In this document: piece by piece, positions 42,567 through 52,600 of the stretch
Layout: each line of letters opens with the position of its first letter
Position numbering within the stretch: the stretch's first letter is position 1
From: Closterium sp. NIES-65
Lineage: Eukaryota; Streptophyta; Zygnematophyceae; Desmidiales; Closteriaceae
Direction: 5' to 3'
NCBI GenBank assembly: GCA_948144175.1
Contig: CANXME010001298.1
Coordinates: 865,114-929,113 of the forward strand
DNA: 64,000 nucleotides
Notes under the pieces: generated by a model
The model's database searches: none
Seen by the model: the letters and a program-made list of their open reading frames with translations, nothing else
What the model was told of the DNA's origin: nothing
Position numbers and translations under genes: made by a program

Positions 42567-42776
42567 CCTTGCTTGTACTGTTGCGTATATATACTCCTGA
42601 TCTTGCTTGTCTTGTCCTTTATATGTATGTACTCCTGCATGTGAACTGGCCTTGTGGCCTTGAACTTGTGCTTGGAATGTGTGGTGACTTTGTGATCCAC
42701 CCTGAGCTTGCTTTGCTTTGCTTTACTTGACTGGTCTTGTGACCCCTTGTTCTCCCCCACTTTGCCTATGGGGGTG

Positions 42777-42898
42777 TGTAAGAACAGTATAACTTATGCA
42801 TATTGTGTAGGCTATAGTGGGGTAGCCCATAAGGGGTACAACCCAATTAGGGTTAGTAATTGTACTCAGTTCATTCATAGTTCATTCATTCTCGTTCA
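42777..42898 (+). repeat. 3' LTR of E6, truncated at its end
   Basis: It begins TGTAAGAACAG after the ggggtg purine tract and stops at CTCGTTCA, where the sequence becomes element B (CCGGAGCTCAACC, matching CCGGAGCCCAACC near 24,919). The junction shares a few bases (TCAC) with the B sequence. Confidence 0.88.
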
Positions 42899-44344
42899 CC
42901 GGAGCTCAACCTAATGAACGGAGTCATCGCCTAGAGCGAGCCATCCAGGAAAGACACCTTGTTCTTGGACATCTGTTGCGGACAGCATATGTGCTCCTTA
43001 GGTCGCTTCGTTCAACGGGAACACCAACTGCAGCGCGAAGTCGTCGTCACCGTCGCCAACAATCAGAACCTGCGCACACGATGACAGTGGATAGTTCAAC
43101 TTGCGAGAAACCAATGTCATCCTGCAAATGTCAAAGGTCTTAATCGCAGAAGGACTCGGCTACAACTTACTCAGCATCAGTCAACTAATGGCGACGAGAA
43201 TCCATCTCGAAGCAGACAGCACCACCCAGGAGTTCAAGCTGTACCCAGGAGGTGGACTATACATTGGGAAGGCAGTACTAAAGAACAATGTCTTCGTCCT
43301 CGACTTTGTCCCAGACCAAGGCACCGCCGACAGCGATGGAATCATCAACGACACCCACCGGATCTCGACCCCGACTTCAGCCCCGGCGGCTTCTGGTATT
43401 CGCACACTATACTTGAAGCAGAACGAACGAGAGCGTTAATGACAATCCAACAAACACCGGCAGTAGCAGCGACAACAGAGGCAACAGCAGAGACAACATC
43501 GACAGTAGTAGAGACAACTCCAGCAGCAGTAGAGACAACATCGGCACCAGCAGAGACAACACCGGCAGCATCGAGACAACATCGGCAGCAGCAACGACAA
43601 CATCGGCAGCAGCAAAGGCAACACCGACTACGACACCAATCGCGGGTCCTTCAACGACACCAGTTCTCATCGACGATACTCCACCGACTCCTGCGCAGCA
43701 GTTGACTCCCACTCCACGCAAAGTTCACAGAAGCGCCAACCTCACCGCGGGATTTTACTCCAACTCCAATCTGTACAGGCGATCACCCTGACATCGCGCC
43801 AGCGAATCAATCTTGCACGCAAGGATGGGACACCCGAGCAACACAACATTAAGCAACACGATAAGAGCTGGAGTACTCGACAAAGACTCACTGCTACTAC
43901 ACGACGGCAGAGAACTTCAACGAGTTCGCAGAACATGTTTTACCTGCCGTGAAGCCGACTTACCCCATCAGCCGTTCGTCTCTCACCACAACCCGAACGC
44001 ACCTGCATACACACCACTGGAGAAGGTTTACAGTGACATAACTGTTCAACCGTGAAAGCGGACAAGGAGCCTACAACTACATCATCACGTTCATAGACGC
44101 CGCCACCCGATACGTCTGGCACCTCAACCTTCCGAGCCGCGACATGGCTTTTGAAGCTTTCGTCACCTGGCTCCAGTAGCAGAAAGGGAATCAGGAGTGA
44201 AGCTGAAAATCTTCTAGTCAGACGGAAGAGGAAAATATCAGTCACAACGATTCACGTAGTACTTGGCAGAGAGAGGCATCAAGCGACTCATCTCGCTTCC
44301 CTACGCTCATCAGCAACAAGGCGTGGCAGAAAGAATGAACAGGA

Positions 44345-44593
44345 TGTCAAGAATAATATATATAATTCTATATATTGTTTTTTGTAACTGCCTGTAGTGT
44401 AGACTATTGTAGTTATATAATGTTCTGTTTTGGTGGTGCACCTTTCTTCTTGCCTATTTGTACTCCTCGCTCTATAGTGAAGCCCCTCTTTTTGTTCAAA
44501 CTTTCTCGACCTTTCCTAAACTCACTCGAGCTCGATCTCTCTCCCAACTTACCATGGCTCCTAAGCCTACCGCTCCTAAGTCTTAATTTCACA
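44345..44593 (+). repeat. left LTR of TRIM2
   Basis: 249 bp, TGTCAAGAATAAT...TTAATTTCACA. Confidence 0.92.
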
Positions 44594-45457
44594 TGTTATC
44601 AGAGTGAGGTCCCTATCCTAGGACCTGATTTTTTTCCCATGGGCCCACTGCTTATCGCTCCTACCATGGCACTCGTCGCGGCCCCAGCTGTGCCCGTTCA
44701 GCCGCTCGTCGTGAAGGTCACGAAGTCGAGCGTGAGCGTGGCGGGCTTAGTGCTGTTCGTCGCGGCCCCGGTCGACGGCCCCGTCGCCTGCCCTTCGCGC
44801 CCTCCTGCAACCTCGTCACGCCCTGTCGCGGCCCCGAGCGTCTGCATCGACGGTCGCTTTGGGGGGAGACGGCGGGTGTGGCGGCCGAGCTACTTACGTC
44901 GCCGAACGCGCCCCCTGCCCCGCCCTCCCGTCGAACATACCGCTGCTACCACTGCAGCTGCCACGCAAGCAACGGTGCAGCAGTGTGGAGGGGTGGTTTT
45001 GGGGAGGCGGGTGTGAGCAAGAAGCTGCCGCCCCTCCTCTCTCTCTCACTGCCGCTGTGGGAGGGGGAGTGAGGGGGCGACGGAAGTTAGCCGGTCATCT
45101 GTTGCTGACGCCCACTGCTGCCGTGGCACCTCCAGCTGCCGCCCCTGCTACCACCTACCTTTCCTTTTGTCCTTGTTTCTGCTACCTACTGCTGGGGCCT
45201 GCAGGTGCTGCCGTCGAGCCGCTGCTGTCCTGCTGCATGTTGCAGCCACAGAGCCTGCTCCTCAGGCGCCCTGCCGCCCCAACACATGCTACTTTTGTTT
45301 TACCTTGGTAAAGGGGTTGGTACAGCTGGATCTGCCATTACTGCACTGGTTGCCACTGCACTTGCCTGTTGCTATAATTTCCGCTGCAGCCTGTCTGGTG
45401 TACCCCATTATGGGGGCGTTGACTGCATATTCTTCCCTACAGGCACTTATGGGGGCG

Positions 45458-45706
45458 TGTCAAGAATAATATATATAATTCTATATATTGTTTTTTGTAA
45501 CTGCCTGTAGTGTAGACTACTGTAGTTATATAATTTTCTGTTTTGGTGGTGCACCTTTCTTCTTGCCTATTTGTACTCCTCGCTCTATAGTGAAACCCCT
45601 CTTTTTGTTCAAACTTTCTCGACCTTTCCTAAACTCACTCGAGCTCGATCTCTCTCCCAACTTACCATGGCTCCTAAGCCTACCACTCCTAAGTCTTAAT
45701 TTCACA
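45458..45706 (+). repeat. right LTR of TRIM2
   Basis: 249-bp partner of 44,345-44,593 with four differences. Confidence 0.92.
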
Positions 45707-47514
45707 CAGGACCCTCCTGAACACCATGCGCAAGCTGCTACGTGGCATGCGGCTACCCAACCACCAGTGGCCCAAGGTGATGGATCACGCTGTCATGCTG
45801 CACAACTCTCGTCATCATCACTCCCGAACAACGCATCACCGCATCTCCTGTGGACAGGAAAATTGGGCAGCACAAAAATGTTACGAATGTTTGGCTGCAT
45901 GGTACAGTACCGACCCCCAGCTGCACGAGCCGGATGATTCTCCCAACGCACACAGTGGGGGCTACACCTGGGCATCGAAAAACACTACAACGCATGGAAG
46001 ATTTTTTACGTCCACACAAAGGAAACAATAGCAGCACGTGATGTCATTTTCTACGAATGACTCACACTTGAGACGTACCTGGACAACCTGGAAGCTGAAC
46101 GAGATGTCACGGGCGGATTTTGAGGGGACCGAGCCTTTGCTTCACCAGCAGATGAAGCTGACTGGGACGAGCAGAACGTGGAGGAGCTTCGGAGGAAGCC
46201 GGACCTCTCCCATACTGCTCAGTGGACATTCCCATGGATGACAACAACCCTTGCGAAAGTGTTAACGCCGAAGTCTACTACGACTTCGCCGACAACGGTT
46301 ACGTTACCCCCCAGCCGGTCGACACCAACGTCTCCGAACGCATAGGGCCCAACTTCCACCCTGATCCACAAGTGGGAGATGAAGCAGCTTATGCCGAGGA
46401 CGCAAACCTTCCCCGCAACACACAGAGTGGGCTGCAGATACTCGGACTCGTCACCGCCGTCCACGGAGCAGCACCACCTAAGGAGCCTGCCACAATTCAG
46501 CAGGCTCTGGGGGGGGGAACACAAGGAAAAATGGCGCCTGGCTATGGACAAGGAATTAAAGGTGCTGGAAAAACGCAACATCTGGAAGGTCGTACCCATC
46601 GGAGTGGCACCAAGACAATACTCACCGGGAAGTGGGTTTTCCACATGAAAACAAAGGCAGATGGAACCATCGACAAGTTTAAAGCACGCTGGGTCGTACG
46701 CGGTTTCGACCAAGAGCACGAACGAGACTTCATCAAAACATTCGCGCGGGTCAGCCGACACACGTCACTGTGGATTCTCCTCGCGATAGCTGCCATGAAG
46801 CGAAAGAAGCTCCGACAAATCGATGTCGCCAACGCCTTTCTCTACACTCCCGTTGATGCTAAGATTTTCGTCGAGCAACCGCATGGCTCTAACGCAGACC
46901 CTAATCATGTCAGTCAGTTGCTGAAATCCATGTACAGTATCAAGCAAGCTCCAAGGCTGTGGCAGCAGTACCTACACGCCCGACTAATCCGCATCGGATT
47001 CCGCCAACTACGGCACGAACAAGGCATGTACCAACTCACGAAAGGCACCGACTACATCCTGCTGATCGTCTACGTGGACGATCTGCTCTACATCGGCTCG
47101 ACCGACGGCATCACGATCTGGTTCGAAGGGGAGCTGCAGCGGGATCTCACACTCACCGTCTCCTCCACCGTAACACAGTATCTCGGGCTCAACATACAAG
47201 AAGGAGAGAACGCGATCTACCTCAGCGCCGCGAAATACGCCGACACCATCGCCAAGCGCTTCGGACTTACCCCAGCCGCTATCTCTATGCGATACTGCTA
47301 CACCGCCGGAAATCACAAGGAAACAACAGCTCCGCTCAAACCCGCCGGCATACGCGATGATCAACAAAAGTTGGGATGCCTACTCTTCGCAACCGTCACC
47401 TGCCGGCCGGACCTATCATACTCAGCGAGCCAACTCTCGAGCTACCTACCTCAAGAAGCTTGAAGCAGAACACATGGCGGAGCTCGACCGCGCACTTCAC
47501 TACCTCGTCAGTGT

Positions 47515-48200
47515 AGTAAAGGACTCTCCTCTACTTTGCAGGAAGTGGGAATTGTTCTAATCAGTAGATCACTCTGTTAGCTTTCCAACGAGCCGTAGAT
47601 CATCTCGATCGCCTAAGTAACGAGGGAGTTTTAGGCGTTCATGCGCTTGCTAGTGCTCCTAGGACAAAGGGTAGGAGCTCTCTGGATTTTGTAGTCTAGT
47701 GTATCACATACAAAGTGATTCTCGATTTCAGTATGAAACATGCAATACAAAGCAAACAGATTTATAGCATGCAATCAACATCGAGTCGCACAAGTAACCT
47801 CGAACCGCGGTACACTCGCGAATGTTCGAGTAACATTTCGAAGGGGTGAAATTCGACACTCGAATTTCACCGAACCGAATGTCACTTCAATCTTGAATGT
47901 TCCTGGTGCTGCCATGTGGCACCGAACTGCAGGTCTTCCGAAGTCAACCTGCAACTTCACGAAACCTGCAGTGAAGTCAATCAGAAGCAACACATTCGGT
48001 GGGTTTGGGGCATATCAATCTCCCCACCCCCGTTTCCCTCTAACACACGCAACTGTCAGAATCCCAACCACTAGACCATTGGGATAAAAGGGCTTGTTTG
48101 TGTAGCGGGTGAGTGCGCCCATAACCCCCCAGGCCAACGTGCGTGTAACCCTTCCCTAAGATCAATCGGGGATCACCAGTGGACCTCTTACAGCAACTTA
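47515..48200 (-). mobile_element. SINE-like insertion with tRNA-Glu-like head
   Basis: Between the RT end and RNase H of element B lie about 690 bp foreign to copia. On the minus strand, from about 48,087 leftwards, TCCCAATGGTCTAGTGGTTG resembles the 5' half and A box (TGGTCTAGTGGTTAGGAT) of a plant tRNA-Glu, with a weak B-box candidate about 50 bp later. This suggests a SINE reading right to left. The bounds are approximate, no clear target duplication was found, and 48,090-48,200 may belong to something else. The body (AGCTTTCCAACGAGCCGTAG near 47,580) was not recognised. Confidence 0.45.
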
Positions 48201-48762
48201 TAACAGTCAACACCATGACAATCGGCCTGACCTACCACAAAACCGAAACCATGACGCCCAAGCTAATCGGCTACGTGGATGCCGACCACGCCGGCGACTC
48301 CGACAACAGGCGTTCGCGCACCGGCTACATCTACCGACTCGAGCCTATCGGGCCTATCTCGTGGCAGTCGAGCAATCAGGAACCAATCGCCCTCTCCTCA
48401 GTTGAAGCAGAATATATTGCACTCTGCTCGGCCACCAAGGAAGGACTGTACCTTTGCGAACTGCTGGAAGAAGCGAAGCTGGCCCAGTTACCCAACTTCT
48501 CCCTGTTTTGCGACAACCAATCTGCAATTCGCATAGCGAACAAGAACGGGTCCGCGAACCGGATGAAGCATATTGCCCTGCGATACTTCTTCGTGAAAGA
48601 CGAGATCGAGAAGGGGAGACTCGAGCTATCCTACTGCCCCACGTCCGAGATGGCAGCCGATTATTTGACAAAGAAGCTCGGAAAGCATAAGTTCGAGTAC
48701 TGTATGCTGCTAACTGGACAAGGCCACGTCACCAGCAATGACACTCCAGAAGCGGATGGGAG

Positions 48763-49201
48763 TGTTGGAAACAAGTTATTTAACGCTTACTATGTGTCGT
48801 AACATCAAACTGTAAACGAGGCAGCAGAGCAATGGCGAGTCAACCAAGGAGGTTGACAGAAAAGTAACAGCCGGAGGTTACGAGAAGGTCAAAGGTCAAC
48901 GACCTTTGACTCGACAAATACAGCGCGACAGCAAGGACAAACAACAGACTCGATATTGAGCAATTGCCCGAGTCGTCACTGTATCGAACCACAATAGCAA
49001 CAATAAAACAGTTATTGCATCCTTTCATATTCCTTAAAATCTTATAAAAGCTTGCATTACTTTTTTATAATCAATCTATCTTGCCCTCACATACCAGCGC
49101 AAGGTGGTTCAACAGTCTATCATTAAACGCTTCCGCAATTACAACATCTCTATCAGAGTCTTAGCCTTGAAAAGATCCTAAGGGCTTTTCTCAGCCCAAC
49201 T
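48763..49201 (+). repeat. 3' LTR of element B
   Basis: 439 bp, TGTTGGAAACAAG...CTCAGCCCAACT, preceded by purine tract GCGGATGGGAG and followed by GTCAT, the same five bases that precede the 5' LTR at 8,290-8,294. Confidence 0.88.
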
Positions 49202-49677
49202 GTCATGCAGGCCGAATTGAAAGGCATGGGGCATTCATGAATTGTGAGCACGATCAGTAGCCTGTGCATCGAGTGCTACTGCTTGCACCCACGCTGGTAT
49301 GTGTCTCATTAGGCAGGCGCTATGGCGTCTGTGAGCCGATCAGGCTGATGCCTTGGAGGCGAGACTGGAAGCTGGTGCAGTGCAGAAGCCAAACCCCGGT
49401 GGCTTGAGGCACCTACGTGCGTGCGTGGTGTGCGGTATGCTGTACCATGCAGCTTGCACCTTCAAGCAGAGGAATCACTGAGGCAGCTGGGAGGCCAAGA
49501 GGGTGAGGTCCTGCAGGGTGTGTGTTCAGGCAGTTTGTGACCAAGAGGTCTTGCCGGCTTCACCCTAAACCCTCAACCCGAAATGGAAGCCGGCACACAT
49601 GCCAAAACTGCCTTGAGGCATCTACATGGGGGGTGTGCTGTGCTGTACAATGTATCGCGTGCCTCCTGGCAGAGGAA
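49202..49677 (-). other. 3' flank of the fucosyltransferase gene with a degenerate copy of its last exon region
   Basis: An imperfect repeat of about 200 bp: 49,345-49,530 resembles 49,575-49,770. Shared stretches are GAGGTCCTGCAGG, GCAGAGGAATCA and TGAGGCA-CTAC. The right copy overlaps exon 12 and its stop codon, so the left copy is a decayed duplicate of the gene's 3' end. No polyadenylation signal was identified with confidence. Confidence 0.6.
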
Positions 49678-52600
49678 TCATTGTGGCGGTTGGGACGCCA
49701 AGGGGGTGAGGTCCTGCAGGCCAAACTGGAAGCCGGCACACATGCCAAACCCGGCTGGCCGCTCCCACCCGTGTGCCAGCCTGCTGAGATTGAAGTCCCA
49801 GCTGCACCCCGACTGGTGGGGGGGAGAAGGGGGAAGCAGGGGGCGGATGGGAGGTGTGTGTGGGGGAAGGGATGGGAAGTGTGTCGTATGCCACGTGTGG
49901 ACTTGACATGTATGGGGATGTGAGGTGCATGCATGGCAGCACCCTCCCACGGCAGCACCCTCCCACTTCACGTTCCCACCACTGTCACACGGCTCACACT
50001 GTCACACGGCTCACACTGCACACGGCTCACACTGCACACGCTCACTTGCAGGTCCATGCGTAGAGCACCAGCTTACTTACATCTGACACGCCATGCACTC
50101 ACACTTTGAGGCGTCTCAAGACTCACCCAGTTCACGTTTCCGCCGCCACTGTCGCATGGTTCACACGGCACACGCTCACACACGGGGCCAGGCAAGGAGC
50201 ACCAGTCCACGTGGTGCATGTTGACGACCGTGAGAAGGAGAGGTGAAGCAACCCTCTGATTGAACCACTCACAAATTTCACGTTGCCGTCACCACCGGTG
50301 TCGCATGGTTCACAAGGCATGCGCTTGCAAACAGGGCCCCGCATGGTGCGCCAGGCTACTTGGTGCAACTTGGCCACCGTGAGAATGGGAGGCGCAGCAA
50401 CCCTCCCATCACACCACCAACCCATCAAACCATCAAACCATCAACCCATCAAACCACCCATCCATCAAACCACCAACCCATCAAACCACTCACCCACTTC
50501 ACGTTCCCTCCACCAGTGTCACAGGGTTCACAAGGCACGCGCTCGCACACAGGCCCAGGCGAGGAGCGCCAGTCCACGTGGCGCATGTTGACGACCGTGA
50601 TGGCCATGGAGAATGCTTCCATGCCCGCCAGCCCCGCTGCCACACGGCCGAATGAGGACAGGTGCGTTACGAGCAGGCGGTCACTGGGAGGGATGTAGGG
50701 GCGGGGGAGGAGTGGGGATTTAGGGGAGTGATGATTAGGACAGGGGTTGAGTCGACTCAAGGCAAGCCACGTGGCGCATGATCACCATGTGGTGGCCATG
50801 GAGAATGCTCCCATGCCCGCCAGCCCCGCTGCTGTACGACCGAACGAGGAGAGGTGTGTTATGAGCAGGCGGTCGCTGGGAGGGAGGTGGGGAGTTAGGG
50901 GGGTTGCTGACAAACAGAGCACAGTGCTATATTAGGGCACAGCTTACCAGAAGCACAGCTTACCAGAAGCACAGCTTACCAGAAGCACAGCTTACCAGAA
51001 GCTGAGGAGCCAGATTTCGATGACAGTGGCAACGAGGTGCTGCTCTTTCCTGTTCTCCACCTCCTCGCTTGTTAGCCTGGCATGGGACCCGTGTGAGCGG
51101 AGGTGAACAACTTGGGAATGATACTGCTGCTATATTTATGAACAACAGCGAACCCAATCCCCCCAATCCCCCCAATCCCCCAGGGCGACAAGGCTGTCTT
51201 GGTAGGGTGAGGCGGGTGGGTGGGTGGGGTGGGTGGGAACAATAATCCAGGTGGGTCCCCTGCCCAACAGTGTGGGCACAATAATCCAGGTGGGTCCCCT
51301 GCCCAACAGTGTGGGCACAATAATCCAGGTGGGTCCCCTGCCCAACAGTGTGGGCACAATAATCCAGGTGGGTCCCCTGCCCAACAGTGTGGGCACAATA
51401 ATCCAGGTGGGTCCCCTGCCCAACAGTGTGGGCACAATAATCCAGGTGGGTCCCCTGCCCAACAGTGTGGGCACAATAATCCAGGTGGGTCCCCTGCCCA
51501 ACAGTGTGGGCACAATAATCCAGGTGGGTCCCCTGCCCAACAGTGTGGGCACAATAATCCAGGTGGGTCCCCTGCCCAACAGTGTGGGCACAATAATCCA
51601 GGTGGGTCCCCTGCCCAACAGTGTGGGCACAATAATCCAGGTGGGTCCCCTGCCCAACAGTGTGGGCACAATAATCCAGGTGGGTCCCCTGCCCAACAGT
51701 GTGGGCACAATAATCCAGGTGGGTCCCCTGCCCAACAGTGTGGGCACAATAATCCAGGTGGGTCCCCTGCCCAACAGTGTGGGCACAATAATCCAGGTGG
51801 GTCCCCTGCCCAACAGTGTGGGCACAATAATCCAGGTCCCCTGCCCAACAGTGTGGGCACAATAATCCAGGTCCCCTGCCCAACAGTGTGGGCACAATAA
51901 TCCAGGTGGGTCCCCTGCCCAACAGTGTGGGCACAATAATCCAGGTGGGTCCCCTGCCCAACAGTGTGGGCACAATAATCCAGGTGGGTCCCCTGCCCAA
52001 CAGTGTGGGCACAATAATCCAGGTGGGTCCCCTGCCCAACAGTGTGGGCACAATAATCCAGGTGGGTCCCCTGCCCAACAGTGTGGGCACAATAATCCAG
52101 GTGGGTCCCCTGCCCAACAGTGTGGGCACAATAATCCAGGTGGGTCCCCTGCCCAACAGTGTGGGCACAATAATCCAGGTCCCCTGCCCAACAGTGTGGG
52201 CACAATAATCCAGGTGGGTCCCCTGCCCAACAGTGTGGGCACAATAATCCAGGTCCCCTGCCCAACAGTGTGGGCACAATAATCCAGGTCCCCTGCCCAA
52301 CAGTGTGGGCACAATAATCCAGGTGGGTCCCCTGCCCAACAGTGTGGGCACAATAATCCAGGTGGGTCCCCTGCCCAACAGTGTGGGCACAATAATCCAG
52401 GTGGGTCCCCTGCCCAACAGTGTGGGCACAATAATCCAGGTGGGTCCCCTGCCCAACAGTGTGGGCACAATAATCCAGGTGGGTCCCCTGCCCAACAGTG
52501 TGGGCACAATAATCCAGGTGGGTCCCCTGCCCAACAGTGTGGGCACAATAATCCAGGTGGGTCCCCTGCCCAACAGTGTGGGCACAATAATCCAGGTGGG

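Larger units (their letters stand above)
35403..42898 (+). mobile_element. E6: Ty1/copia family-A element at a duplication junction
   Basis: The left LTR (35,403-35,534, 132 bp) is followed by the primer site TGGTATCGAGCAGG. The right LTR (42,777-42,898) lacks its last 10 bp. The shared 122 bp differ at about 7 positions (5.7%). The left flank is element B RT (ends CCGAC) but the right flank jumps back to the B protease region, so there is no target duplication here. The intact pre-insertion site (one CCGAC) is in the second B copy near 47,228-47,232. The polyprotein has several breaks. Confidence 0.9.
44345..45706 (+). mobile_element. TRIM2: non-autonomous LTR element
   Basis: 249-bp LTRs (44,345-44,593 and 45,458-45,706) differ at 4 positions (1.6%) and enclose about 0.86 kb with no pol domain. 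The target duplication CAGGA lies at 44,340-44,344 and 45,707-45,711. The first B copy has the same site empty (AACAGGACCCTCC, about 33,856-33,872). A primer-site variant (TGTTATCAGAG) follows the left LTR and a purine tract (TTATGGGGGCG) precedes the right. The LTR (AATATATATAATTCTATA, TAACTGCCTG) is unlike family A, so its helper is a different, unseen element. Confidence 0.92.
42899..48802 (+). pseudogene. element B protease-to-RNase H region, second copy
   Basis: It repeats the protease-RT segment of 24,916-35,402 at about 95-98% identity and then continues into RT end and RNase H, which the first copy lacks. Parts: pre-integrase (LGYNLLSISQL, 43,150), CAG-rich repeats (43,450-43,620), integrase zinc finger (43,815-43,950), integrase core, RT (VYVDDLLYIGS about 47,070) and RNase H (IGYVDADHAGD about 48,265; VEAEYIALCSA about 48,400; MKHIALRYFFVKDE about 48,565). 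TRIM2 and a SINE-like segment interrupt it. Several breaks; fossil. Confidence 0.82.
8295..49201 (+). mobile_element. Element B: old Ty1/copia element expanded by nested insertions
   Basis: A 5' LTR (8,295-8,307 plus 15,684-16,116) and a 3' LTR (48,763-49,201) are about 7% diverged with small indels. They are flanked by the same five bases, GTCAT (8,290-8,294 and 49,202-49,206). The primer site TGGTATCAGAGC starts at 16,117 and a purine tract (GCGGATGGGAG) precedes the 3' LTR. The order gag, protease, integrase, RT, RNase H is copia. The element is broken many times, carries E3, E4, E5, E6, TRIM2 and a SINE-like segment, and holds its protease-RT part twice. By LTR divergence it is the oldest element in the window. 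Confidence 0.85.

Noticed and set aside
48040-48095. A functional tRNA-Glu gene on the minus strand
   Set aside because: Only the A-box half matches; no acceptable anticodon arm or B box, and no cloverleaf.
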